Of a DNA stretch of 64,000 nt, positions 35,619 through 43,934 are shown one piece after another. Below the pieces are notes generated by a model that was not told the origin of the DNA, made no database searches, and was given only the letters and a program-made list of their open reading frames with translations. Made by a program: the position numbers and the translations under genes. The first letter of the stretch is position 1, and each line of letters starts with the position of its first letter. Origin of the DNA: Oleispirillum naphthae (GTDB taxonomy: Bacteria > Pseudomonadota > Alphaproteobacteria > Rhodospirillales > Rhodospirillaceae). The stretch spans positions 1 through 64,000 of the forward strand of contig JAQAZG010000004.1 in assembly GCA_027864655.1 (NCBI GenBank), written 5' to 3'.

Positions 35619-37015
35619 GCTGCCGCTTCGGCCCGATCGATCATCGCCAGAAGGGCGGGAAGCGGGTCGGCCGCGCCGACGTCCTGTAGGGCGCTGGTCT
35701 GGTCGGTGCGCAGACGCGGCAGGCGCGGGCAGACGACGCGCAACGCCGCGTCGGCCAATCCGAGGGCCGTTGCCTCCCCTGCCTGCTTGGCCAGGGCGTA
35801 CTCCCGGAAGCGGGGGTCGGGCCGGTCGATGAACACGGTCGAAGGGGCGCACAGCACGGCGGTATCGGCGAGAAGCGGCCGCAGCGCGGCGGCGCATCGC
35901 ACCAGTCCGGTCGCGTAGTAGTCCAGAAGCCGCGCGAAGATGTCCGCATCCAGCGATTTCCCCTCGTTGTGGGGAATGCGCGGCGTTGCGAAATAGTAGA
36001 CGCGGTCGAAGGGGCCGAACGGCGCGTCGAGCGGCGCAGGATTGCGAACGTCGAAGTGTGCCGACTTGGCTTGGCCGCCCGCGGCGGCGATGTCCGCGGC
36101 GACGCGCCAGGCGTCGTCCTCGCCTGCGGCGTAGGTCAGCACCACCCGGCCGCCGCCCGCGGCGATGATCTTGGCGGTGGTCTCGCCCAGCCCGCGGGAG
36201 CCGCCGATCACCAGGGCGGTCCGGCCATGGAAGGAGCGGCGGCCGATCAGGGAACGGATCGTCGCCATGTCCGCCTGCGCCACCGGTGGAGGACGGAGAA
36301 AGGCATCGATTATACCCTCGGCATGGGGGCAGGAGATGGCCATTTGCAGCAGACGGAATTCGGGGTTCCACGTGGTGACGCGGTAATCCAGGGCGGCGCA
36401 GGGCGCGGCGGCGGGATGGAAGGTCATCTTCAAGCCGCCGAAGATCGAGTGCAATCCGGGGCATTCCATGCCGACCAGCCGGGTGGCGGTCAGAAGCATT
36501 GCCACTTGCTCGCGGTCGAAGGTCTTGAACAGATTGGGAAACAGGGATTGGAAAAGGTCCGGATCGTAGCCGATGGGCAGTGCGCCGTGGGCATCGTCTA
36601 TCTCCGCGGCGCCGCGCGTCCGGCAGACGAGGCCGCCCGGCAAGGGAGAGGGCCGATGCTCCGGCGACGGCGTGGCGGAGAAGCTTGCGCGGCCCCGCAC
36701 GGCCTTTCGCCCATCGCGCTGCAACGCAAACTTCACTTCGGGAAACGTGCCGTCGAGGGTCAACTCCAGCGGCTCGCCGATCGCCACCGGCAGATCGAAG
36801 GAGACGCGCAGGGAGGCCAGAGCGCGGGCCTCGGCACGGGCCTCGGCAACCGCTTCGAGAACGCGGAGCAGGGAATGGATGCCGTGTACCACCGGCATGC
36901 CGAACATCAGACGGCGGGCGGCGATTTCGTCCACGTGCTGGGGATTGACGTCCCCCGACAACCGGGCGAAAGCGTCCTGCATTTCCCGGGTGATCTTGAG
37001 GGGGGCATTTGTCAT
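35615..37015 (-). CDS. MaoC-like hydratase fused to a short-chain reductase
   Basis: The protein has 466 residues. The N-terminal hot-dog domain (about 1-125) carries the (R)-hydratase signature SGDVNPQHVDE...FGMPVVHG. A middle region (about 130-260) looks like a second, degenerate hot dog. The C-terminal SDR (about 268-466) has VIGGSRGLGE and the catalytic YALAK. Together they suggest hydration of an enoyl-acyl group and/or reduction of a 3-ketoacyl group, here presumably ACP-bound. The start ATG 37015 is preceded by AAGG. It is divergent from the ACP-FkbH genes by 178 bases in which no clear promoter was found. Confidence 0.78.
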   Translation of the reverse strand: MTNAPLKITREMQDAFARLSGDVNPQHVDEIAARRLMFGMPVVHGIHSLLRVLEAVAEARAEARALASLRVSFDLPVAIGEPLELTLDGTFPEVKFALQRDGRKAVRGRASFSATPSPEHRPSPLPGGLVCRTRGAAEIDDAHGALPIGYDPDLFQSLFPNLFKTFDREQVAMLLTATRLVGMECPGLHSIFGGLKMTFHPAAAPCAALDYRVTTWNPEFRLLQMAISCPHAEGIIDAFLRPPPVAQADMATIRSLIGRRSFHGRTALVIGGSRGLGETTAKIIAAGGGRVVLTYAAGEDDAWRVAADIAAAGGQAKSAHFDVRNPAPLDAPFGPFDRVYYFATPRIPHNEGKSLDADIFARLLDYYATGLVRCAAALRPLLADTAVLCAPSTVFIDRPDPRFREYALAKQAGEATALGLADAALRVVCPRLPRLRTDQTSALQDVGAADPLPALLAMIDRAEAAA

Positions 37016-37193
37016 ACTGCTGGACCTTGGCGGGGCGACGGCGAGGCCGCCCGGTTTCATCGGTACGGCATCATTGCATACTCGCCCGGGAAGAAAAAGG
37101 TCGCGCGGGGCGTGGGATACGTTCCCCGCGCGCCGCGCGCAGGGGGCGGCGCCATGGCGTTCGCCCGGTCATCGGAAACCGCTAGAGGATAGA

Positions 37194-37436
37194 ATGCTCG
37201 ACCCCCAACTCACGCAGAAACTGACGCCGATTTTTCAGGATGTCTTCGATCGCGACGATCTGGTCCTGACGCCGGAGCTGTCTTCGTCCGATGTCGAGGA
37301 ATGGGACAGCCTGAGCAACATCCGCCTGTTCGTCGCCATAGAGCAAGAGTTCGGCGTGCGGTTCACCACGGACGAGATCACCGCCCTCAACAACGTCGGC
37401 GAACTGGCAGACTTGATGACACGCAAGGGCATCTGA
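37194..37436 (+). CDS. Acyl carrier protein (first)
   Basis: This acidic 80-residue protein has the four-helix ACP pattern and the phosphopantetheine attachment serine in EWDSLSNIRL (about residue 39). GAGGAT precedes the ATG. Its stop codon overlaps the FkbH-type gene's start by one base (TGATG), so the pair is translationally coupled, as is usual for ACPs that receive glyceryl groups from FkbH enzymes. No phosphopantetheinyl transferase is encoded in the window. Confidence 0.9.
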   Translation: MLDPQLTQKLTPIFQDVFDRDDLVLTPELSSSDVEEWDSLSNIRLFVAIEQEFGVRFTTDEITALNNVGELADLMTRKGI

Positions 37437-39364
37437 TGTCGCAATCCGGTCCGGCTCTTAAGGATCTTCCTTGGCTCTGCCCGACGCCACCGGACTTCCG
37501 CGAGGCGTGCCGGAAGCTCTCCGGCCTGCCGGACGGGGCCTTCGCCGTCGAGGCGCGCCGCCTGGCCGCGCATGCGATGTCGGAAAGCCATCTGAACCAG
37601 ATCTGCAAGGCGCTGGACCGGCGTAGCGCGGCCGGGCAAAGCCTGGACCCGTTGCAGCCGTTGACCTTGGCGGTGGCGGGCAACGGCACCACCGATCTTT
37701 TGGCCAAGGCCCTGCGGGGCACCGCGGTCCGCTACGGCTTCGACCTGCGGGTGGTGCAGGGGGCGTTCGGCCAGATCTCGCACGAGGCGTTGGATCCGGA
37801 TTCTGAGATCAATCGGGCGGCGCCGGACTATGTGCTTCTGGCGCTGGACCATCGGGCGCTGCCGCTTGCCGCAGGCCCCCGCTCTCCCGAGGAGGAGGCC
37901 GCCGACGTCGAAAAGGCGCTGGGGTGGGTGTCGTCCCTGTGCCGAGGCTTCCAAAGCCATACGCACGCGACCCTGCTGCTTCCCACCATTCCGGCTCCGG
38001 CGGCGCCGTTGTTCGGCAGCCTGGACGCCCGCGTCAACGGCGCCTGGCGGCACCTGCTGGCTGCGGTCAACCGCGGCATCGCCGAGATGGCCGCCGGCAG
38101 CGGCAGCCTGCTTCTCGATGTGGCGGGCCTGGCGGAGACGGTCGGCTTGGAAACCTGGCATGACGAGGCGCTGTGGAACATCGCCAAGCTGTCCTTCGGG
38201 CAAAGCCTGGTGCCGCTTTATGCCGATGTGGTCCTGCGGCTTCTGGCGGCCTCGCGCGGACAGACCCGCAAGTGCCTGGTCCTCGACCTCGACAACACCC
38301 TGTGGGGAGGCGTCATCGGCGACGACGGGCTCGACGGCATCGAACTGGGAAACGGCACGGCGCGGGGCGAGGCATTCCTGGCGATTCAGAAGACGGCGCT
38401 GGCCCTGCGCGATCGGGGAATCGTGCTGGCCGTTTGTTCGAAGAACCAGGACGAGATCGCGCGCCAGCCGTTTCGCCGCCACAGCGACATGCTGATCAAG
38501 GAAGACGACATCGCCGTCTTCGTCGCCAACTGGCGCGACAAGGCCGGAAATCTGCGGGACATCGCCAAGCGCCTGGACATCGGCGTCGATGCCTTGGCGC
38601 TGCTGGACGACAACCCGGCCGAGCGCGCCCTGGTGCGCCGCGAGCTGCCCCAGGTGGGCGTGCCGGAACTGCCCGAGGACCCGGCGGATTATCCGCGCGT
38701 GCTGGCCTGGTCGGGGCTGTTCGAGGCGGCCGCCTATTCGGACGAGGATGCGGTTCGCGCCAGATATTACGCGGACAATGCGCGCCGTTCCGAGGCCGGG
38801 GCGGCGGTGACCGACATGGACGGCTATCTGGCGTCGTTGGGCATGGAGATGACCGTGTCCGCATTCGACGCGATGGGTCGGACCCGGATCACCCAACTGA
38901 TCAACAAAACCAATCAGTTCAACCTGACCACCCGGCGCTATACCGAACGCGACGTTCTGGCCATGGAACAGGACCCGCAGGTTCTGGCCTTGCAGATCCG
39001 GCTGAAGGATACCTTCGGCGATAACGGCATGATCAGCGTGGTGATCGGCCGCCCCGACGGCGATGCCCTGGACCTGGACACTTGGCTGATGAGCTGCCGG
39101 GTGCTGAACCGCGGCGTCGAGTGCGCGACCCTGAACGTCGTTGCCGGACTGGCCCGGCAACGGGGCTTCCGTTGGCTGCGCGGCGTCTATCGCCCGACCG
39201 AAAAGAACGCACTGGTGCGCGACCACTACCGGCGCCTGGGGTTCTCGCAGGATGGCGCGGAGGACGGCGGCGCAACAATCTGGCGTCTGCGGCTGGATTC
39301 CTTTTCTCCGCACCCCCATCACATTGCGGTCGGCCTTGCCGTCCCGGCGCCGCATCCGGTCTGA
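37436..39364 (+). CDS. FkbH-type HAD-IIIC enzyme
   Basis: The protein has 642 residues. A region of about 270 residues with an SGNH-like fold leads to the HAD core, with LDLDNTLWGGVIGDDG near residue 282 (catalytic Asp pair), CSKN near 345 and LDDNPAERALVRRELP. A C-terminal GNAT-like domain (about 490-630, YRPTEKNALVRDHYRRLGF) follows. FkbH enzymes take 1,3-bisphosphoglycerate, dephosphorylate it and load glyceryl on an ACP. The adjacent ACP is the obvious partner. There is no ketosynthase or acyltransferase domain gene nearby, so this is not a polyketide pathway; the glyceryl group probably decorates a sugar. Confidence 0.88.
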   Translation: MSQSGPALKDLPWLCPTPPDFREACRKLSGLPDGAFAVEARRLAAHAMSESHLNQICKALDRRSAAGQSLDPLQPLTLAVAGNGTTDLLAKALRGTAVRYGFDLRVVQGAFGQISHEALDPDSEINRAAPDYVLLALDHRALPLAAGPRSPEEEAADVEKALGWVSSLCRGFQSHTHATLLLPTIPAPAAPLFGSLDARVNGAWRHLLAAVNRGIAEMAAGSGSLLLDVAGLAETVGLETWHDEALWNIAKLSFGQSLVPLYADVVLRLLAASRGQTRKCLVLDLDNTLWGGVIGDDGLDGIELGNGTARGEAFLAIQKTALALRDRGIVLAVCSKNQDEIARQPFRRHSDMLIKEDDIAVFVANWRDKAGNLRDIAKRLDIGVDALALLDDNPAERALVRRELPQVGVPELPEDPADYPRVLAWSGLFEAAAYSDEDAVRARYYADNARRSEAGAAVTDMDGYLASLGMEMTVSAFDAMGRTRITQLINKTNQFNLTTRRYTERDVLAMEQDPQVLALQIRLKDTFGDNGMISVVIGRPDGDALDLDTWLMSCRVLNRGVECATLNVVAGLARQRGFRWLRGVYRPTEKNALVRDHYRRLGFSQDGAEDGGATIWRLRLDSFSPHPHHIAVGLAVPAPHPV

Positions 39365-39368
39365 CTCC

Positions 39369-40844
39369 ATGCCGTTCAACTCCCTCGCCTTCCTGTCGCA
39401 GTTCCTGCCGCTCTTTCTGGCGGCATTCTGGCTTGCCGGGAGGTTCGGCACGGGCCGGACGGTGGCGACGGCTGTGGTTCTGGCCGCCAGCCTCGTGTTC
39501 TTCCAGGCTGCGGGCGGCTGGTATTCGCTGGGGATCGGTCTTGCCTCGCTGAGTCTGACCTATCTGATCGGTTCGCGGCTGTGCCGCAGCGACGGCGCGG
39601 GGATGCGCAGGGTGCTTTTCTTCGCCGGTCTGCTGTCCGGTTTGTTGCCTCTGATCTTTTTCAAGTACAAGTTCGCCTTTTCCCAGAGCCTGCCGGGGTT
39701 CTGGGCGGACATCGGCATGCCGCTCGCCCTTTCGTTCCTGGTCTTCCAGCAGGTGACGTTTCTGTTCGAGATGAACCGCGACGGAGCGGTGTGCCCGCGT
39801 CCTCTCGACTATTTCGCCGCAGTCCTCTTTTTCCCGAAGCTGGTCTGCGGGCCGTTGACCAGTGTTTGCGACGTGGCGCGGCAGATCGGCACGTCGGGCG
39901 GGCAGCGGGATGCCCGGCGCGACCTCTGGATCGGCGCGACCTATCTGAGTCTGGGCCTGTTCAAGAAGGCGGTGCTGTCGGACCCCCTGCGCCCCGCCGT
40001 CGATGCCGTCTATTCCAGCCTTGCCGCAGGAGCCACGCTGCCGATGGCGGAGGCCTGGACAGGTCTGCTGCTGTTCTTCCTGATGCTCTATTTCGACTTT
40101 TCCGGCTACACCGACATCGCTATCGGCTTGGCCCGCGCCTGCGGCATCGTTCTGCCCGGAAATTTCAAGTCGCCGCTCAAGGCCTGCAGCCTGGCCGATT
40201 TCTGGAGCCGTTGGCACGCCACCCTGACGAAGTTCCTGATGGGGGTGATCTATAATCCCCTGGCCTTGTGGCGGACGCGGGCGTCGATGCGGACGCGCCC
40301 GGGGAGGCTGCGCATGTTTTTCGAAACCGCCGCTTTTCCGGCGGTGGTCACCATGCTGGTTTCCGGCATCTGGCACGGCGGCGGCTGGAGCTTCATCATC
40401 TTCGGCCTGCTGCACGGCCTGGGCCTGACGGTCAATCAGGCCTGGCGGCAGTTCAAGGCGCCGCGCCTTCCGGCCGTCGCCGGGTGGGCGGCGACTTTCG
40501 TCTTCGTGATGGTCAGCCTGATCTTCTTCCGTGCCGCCGACGTCCCCACCGCGGCGCGGATGCTGGCCTCTCTGGCGGGAGTGGGCGCCGAGGGCGCCCC
40601 ACGGGCGGCATCTTTGCCGGACTGGCGAATCCTCTGGGTGGCCGCAGCTGCGGCGGCGATTGCCCTGGGCCTGCCCAACAGCCACCAGATTATGGGCGAG
40701 GAGAAGGCCGCTCCGGGCATCCTGGGCGGTTTGCGCTGGGCGCCGACCCTGCCGTGGGCCGCCGGAGCCCTGGCCTGCGCCGTCTGCGCCGTTGCGCTGC
40801 TGTGGCGGTTCGGCAGCCCGCCGTTCGTCTATTCCGCCTTCTGA
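39369..40844 (+). CDS. MBOAT-family membrane O-acyltransferase
   Basis: This is a 491-residue integral membrane protein with about 11-12 helices. MBOAT landmarks are FPKLVCGPL, YFDFSGYTDIAIG near residue 243, DFWSRWHATLTKFL and the catalytic histidine in SGIWHGGGW near residue 336. It is related to AlgI, DltB and PatA-like enzymes, which pass acyl groups across or onto cell-envelope glycans. Following the FkbH gene by four bases, it may use the ACP-linked acyl group and attach it on the periplasmic side. Confidence 0.88.
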   Translation: MPFNSLAFLSQFLPLFLAAFWLAGRFGTGRTVATAVVLAASLVFFQAAGGWYSLGIGLASLSLTYLIGSRLCRSDGAGMRRVLFFAGLLSGLLPLIFFKYKFAFSQSLPGFWADIGMPLALSFLVFQQVTFLFEMNRDGAVCPRPLDYFAAVLFFPKLVCGPLTSVCDVARQIGTSGGQRDARRDLWIGATYLSLGLFKKAVLSDPLRPAVDAVYSSLAAGATLPMAEAWTGLLLFFLMLYFDFSGYTDIAIGLARACGIVLPGNFKSPLKACSLADFWSRWHATLTKFLMGVIYNPLALWRTRASMRTRPGRLRMFFETAAFPAVVTMLVSGIWHGGGWSFIIFGLLHGLGLTVNQAWRQFKAPRLPAVAGWAATFVFVMVSLIFFRAADVPTAARMLASLAGVGAEGAPRAASLPDWRILWVAAAAAAIALGLPNSHQIMGEEKAAPGILGGLRWAPTLPWAAGALACAVCAVALLWRFGSPPFVYSAF

Positions 40845-40853
40845 CGCGGGGCC

Positions 40854-41801
40854 TCAGCCCAGGCGGATGATGTATGGATCGGCGACGAAGAAGGAATCCC
40901 AGGCATCCGCCGCCTCGGCGGGGGAAAACACCGTCCGCGCGACGTCTGGCGCGGAGGCGTCGCGGCGGACCACGTCCATCCAGATCCGCCCGCGCCGGTT
41001 CAGGTGATAGGCGTGGTAATAGGTTGCGGTTTCTCCAGGGACGACGTGCGAATGTGCAAGCCCCAGGGCGAAGCGTTTGGCGTCGCGGAACAGGCGTCGG
41101 CGGATGCGGTGGCAGAGGCCGCGCCGGAAAGCGCGCGGCACCTCCTCCCGCCAGTCGCCGAAGGTGAGGCCGTCGGCGGAGAAACCGCGGATCACGGTGA
41201 AGGAGCCGTCGCGTGCCTTCAGGCTGACGTCGAGGATGAAGCCGTTGCCGTGCACGGAGACCTGCGGATAGTGGATCATTCGGCCCGCACCGAAATCGCC
41301 GCCCGTGACGAGGCCTGCGCCGTCGAGGCGCCAGGTCCTGCCGTCGGTGCTGCGCGCGTGGTGCAGGCGGTTTCCCGGCTCGTTCGCGCCGCGGCTGACG
41401 AACCACATGCGGAAGCCGTCAGAGTCAACCAGGACCGAGGGTTCGATCAGGCCGAAGAGGCCCCGCGCCTTGGCCTCCAACTCTTCCCCCAGCGTCGATA
41501 CGGAGAGTAGCGGTTCGTCGTCGAACTGCCAGGAGAGGCCGTCGTCGGACCATCCGGCGGCGATGCAGGTTTCCTGCAGCTGGGAAATTCCTTGATAGAA
41601 CATCGCATAGCCGCCGCCGGGCCGGGCGACCACGGTAGGGTTGCAGGTGCGCAGGGCTTTCCAGGGGTGTGCCGGGGAGGTGGGAACCAGCAGACCGTCG
41701 CCGACGCGGGTGAAGTCGAGGCCGTCTTCGGACACGGCGAGGCCGATCTGTTCCGTCACCAGATCGCCGGCCATTCCGGCGTAATACAAAGCATAGGTCA
41801 T
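40854..41801 (-). CDS. Five-bladed beta-propeller protein (GH43/GH130-like)
   Basis: This 315-residue protein has no signal peptide. Repeated segments (GLAVSEDGLDFTRVGDG, GWSDDGLSWQFDD, HARSTDGRTWRLDG, GFSADGLTFGDW) show four SxDGxxW blades, as in glycosidase and phosphorylase propellers. Acidic residues are present, but I cannot place a catalytic set. Proteins of this type occur in glycan loci without known activity. It is last in a four-gene minus-strand set with two AAC(3)-like genes and an ACP, and it converges with the MBOAT gene. Confidence 0.6.
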   Translation of the reverse strand: MTYALYYAGMAGDLVTEQIGLAVSEDGLDFTRVGDGLLVPTSPAHPWKALRTCNPTVVARPGGGYAMFYQGISQLQETCIAAGWSDDGLSWQFDDEPLLSVSTLGEELEAKARGLFGLIEPSVLVDSDGFRMWFVSRGANEPGNRLHHARSTDGRTWRLDGAGLVTGGDFGAGRMIHYPQVSVHGNGFILDVSLKARDGSFTVIRGFSADGLTFGDWREEVPRAFRRGLCHRIRRRLFRDAKRFALGLAHSHVVPGETATYYHAYHLNRRGRIWMDVVRRDASAPDVARTVFSPAEAADAWDSFFVADPYIIRLG

Positions 41802-41806
41802 TGAGG

Positions 41807-42625
41807 TCACGCCCAGTAGCGGAGGTCGGGTTGTGCATGGCCATTGGCCAGCTCGGCCATCAGCGCATCGAACTGGGCCTTCGCTCTGCCCTGATAGATG
41901 TAGCACAGCTTGCCGCCATGCCTGTTGTACAGTTTGTACCTTTTGCCGATCAGGCCGGTGAAGCGGATGACATCGTCCTTGAACCAGTCGTGGACGTCCA
42001 ACTGCACGGGGAAGGTGACGATGCTGCCGTCTTCCATGCGGGTCTGCAAGGGAACCGGCTTGTCCATGAAGCAACCGACCGGATAATCGTTGCCCATGAC
42101 GTGCTGCGGCATCACCGAGCACAGGTTCGCCACATGGGGCCGGATGCAGACGTAGACGATGTCCGCATCGAGTTCGAGCAGGCGGAACCAGGGAGAATGG
42201 CGGTCCATGGCAAAGGGGCGGCTTTCCATGTGTTCGGCGAGCAACCAGGCCGCATGCCGTCCCCAAACGGTGGCGTTGCACCAGGGGTGGCGGCTGCGGA
42301 GCACCCCGTCACTCAAACGGAACGCCTCGCTGATCGCGCCGCGGCGGCAGGGCATGGTTTCGGCGTCGAACACCAGCCCCCGATACGAGAACTCGCGCGG
42401 GTTGCGGATGGAATCCGTCGACATCATCAGGGTGCCCTGAGGACCGACCAATTCCTTCAACATGGCGACGGCGGCTTTGGAAAAGTCGGACGGCCGGACT
42501 TGCGGATGGGCCAGCAGGAGGTCGCTGATTCCGGAATGAATCAATACCGCCGAACCTGTGCCGATACCCGATGCGGTCAGATGGGCGCGCAGTTCGTCAA
42601 CCAGCGATGCCCCTTCGTCCGTCAT
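41807..42625 (-). CDS. AAC(3)-fold acyltransferase (first paralogue)
   Basis: The protein has 272 residues. The aminoglycoside 3-N-acetyltransferase family pattern is visible: SAVLIHSGISDL near the start, PQGTLMMSTDS, and the catalytic-histidine segment SRHPWCNATVWG (about residue 110), followed by AEHMESRPFAMDRHSPW. Although the family name suggests drug resistance, this copy overlaps an ACP gene in a glycan cluster and more likely transfers an ACP- or CoA-bound acyl group to an amino sugar. The downstream propeller gene begins five bases beyond its stop. Confidence 0.78.
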   Translation of the reverse strand: MTDEGASLVDELRAHLTASGIGTGSAVLIHSGISDLLLAHPQVRPSDFSKAAVAMLKELVGPQGTLMMSTDSIRNPREFSYRGLVFDAETMPCRRGAISEAFRLSDGVLRSRHPWCNATVWGRHAAWLLAEHMESRPFAMDRHSPWFRLLELDADIVYVCIRPHVANLCSVMPQHVMGNDYPVGCFMDKPVPLQTRMEDGSIVTFPVQLDVHDWFKDDVIRFTGLIGKRYKLYNRHGGKLCYIYQGRAKAQFDALMAELANGHAQPDLRYWA

Positions 42626-42903
42626 CGCCGAGGTCCCGGCCGAGCGGTTTTGTTCTGCTGCAGGGTGGCGACGATCCGCGAGAAACCGCCGACGGTCTGG
42701 AAGTCGCGTTCGGCGAAATGCCCTTCGTTGAAGCGGATGCCGAAACGCTCCTCGGCGGAACAGACCAGTTGCACCAGGGTTATGGAATCGAGCATCCCGG
42801 CTTCGATGAAGTCGATGTCCGGGGCGATGCGAGCCTCGGCGGTCCGGCTCTTTTCACGGATCCATGCGGCGGTCCAGTCTTCGATTTCCACAACGTCTGT
42901 CAT
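42622..42903 (-). CDS. Acyl carrier protein (second)
   Basis: This 93-residue protein has the phosphopantetheine site EAGMLDSITLVQL (serine near residue 40) and a hydrophobic FxxxxDFQTVGGF end. ATG 42903 is preceded by GGAGA; a TTG at 42921 would add six residues. It overlaps the first AAC(3)-like gene by four bases and lies 11 bases downstream of the second. The ACP sits between the two paralogous acyltransferases, which suggests that all three act on the same acyl group. It differs in sequence from the ACP at 37194. Confidence 0.85.
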   Translation of the reverse strand: MTDVVEIEDWTAAWIREKSRTAEARIAPDIDFIEAGMLDSITLVQLVCSAEERFGIRFNEGHFAERDFQTVGGFSRIVATLQQNKTARPGPRR

Positions 42904-42914
42904 CGTCTTCTCCG

Positions 42915-43823
42915 TTACCAATAACGTGCGTCCTCAAGATAGTTGTCGAGCTTCATCTCCGCCAAGCAGGCAGCGTACTGCTCGGCGAGATCGCAAGCCC
43001 AGAGATCCAGACCGCCGACCCGGGCCTTGCGGTAGAGGCCGTATTTGTCGTCGAGGTAGTCCATAAACAGCCCGAAGTCGCTATGGAGCGCCAAATCGTA
43101 GCGTGGTTCGAAGGGGACCGCATGCAAGTGGAAGGCAACGTCCCTAGGGGCGTTCGCCGCCTCGGCGATACGAAAGGAAAAGGGGCGGTGGAAGAAACTG
43201 GGACGGAGGTAATCCTGCGGCTTCTGGTGCGCGGGCAACAGAAGGCCCGGGTTGAAACACCGGGTTCCGCGCGAGACCACCAGAGTGGCCGACGGCGGCG
43301 TCAGCAGACGCTCCCACGGGGAGTGCCGCCCCATGGGGAAGGGGGCCGATTCCAGATGGTTCGCCGTCAGTTCCCGTGCGCCGCGGCCGACTGCGGCAAC
43401 CGCCAGAATCGGCGACGCGCTGCGGCAGGCCCCGGGACGCGCCGACAGGACGCCGGCCAGGCCTTCGATGCGGGCGGCTTGCGGTGAAAAAGGGGTGTGG
43501 TGGAAGGCATCCCGCTTCGGTTCCTTCAGCGGATGGTAGGGAATGGCGAGCAGTCCGTCCCCCCCGACCAAAGCCAGGGTCCGCTCCATCAGCTTTCCCC
43601 GTGCCCGTCCCTCGGAGTCTCCCCGCAGAGGCGGCGACGGCATGGTTTGCAGCAGCGCGCTTTCGTCCAGGCAGAGCATGACGCGGCTGCCGGGGGTCAC
43701 GCCGAGCGTGCCGAGCGCATCGACGAAGGCCTCGGCCAGACAGGCGTTCACGCGGCGCGGCTTGCGCGCCGCGATTTCCCGTTGCACACGCCCGAGAATT
43801 CGTTGCAGTAGGGGTCTACCCAT
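42915..43823 (-). CDS. AAC(3)-fold acyltransferase, diverged second paralogue
   Basis: The protein has 302 residues and is homologous to the copy at 41807. It shares ESAPFPMGRHSPWERLL, but has lost family residues: the VHSS-like region reads VMLCLDES, and the histidine segment reads CRSASPILAVAAVG, with Ser replacing His. It may have changed chemistry, bind only an acyl-ACP, or form a heteromer with the active paralogue. It opens the AAC(3)-ACP-AAC(3)-propeller gene set, 111 bases downstream of legF on the same strand. Confidence 0.72.
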   Translation of the reverse strand: MGRPLLQRILGRVQREIAARKPRRVNACLAEAFVDALGTLGVTPGSRVMLCLDESALLQTMPSPPLRGDSEGRARGKLMERTLALVGGDGLLAIPYHPLKEPKRDAFHHTPFSPQAARIEGLAGVLSARPGACRSASPILAVAAVGRGARELTANHLESAPFPMGRHSPWERLLTPPSATLVVSRGTRCFNPGLLLPAHQKPQDYLRPSFFHRPFSFRIAEAANAPRDVAFHLHAVPFEPRYDLALHSDFGLFMDYLDDKYGLYRKARVGGLDLWACDLAEQYAACLAEMKLDNYLEDARYW

Positions 43824-43934
43824 GTGCCGCGCTCGCCTTTTTCCGGCAACTGATTGATCCGGCAGGAATAGCAAATCGCCGGAAGGGCTGCAAATAAATC
43901 CATCCGAGGGGCGGTTCCTGGGGGAGGATCGGGC

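Noticed and set aside
37194-40844. A polyketide synthase fragment
   Set aside because: There are no ketosynthase, acyltransferase or modular domains, only ACP, FkbH and acyl-modifying enzymes.
41807-43823. Aminoglycoside resistance genes
   Set aside because: The AAC(3) fold is also used in glycan acylation. The ACP neighbour and the nonulosonate operon point to sugar modification, and the second copy lacks the key histidine.
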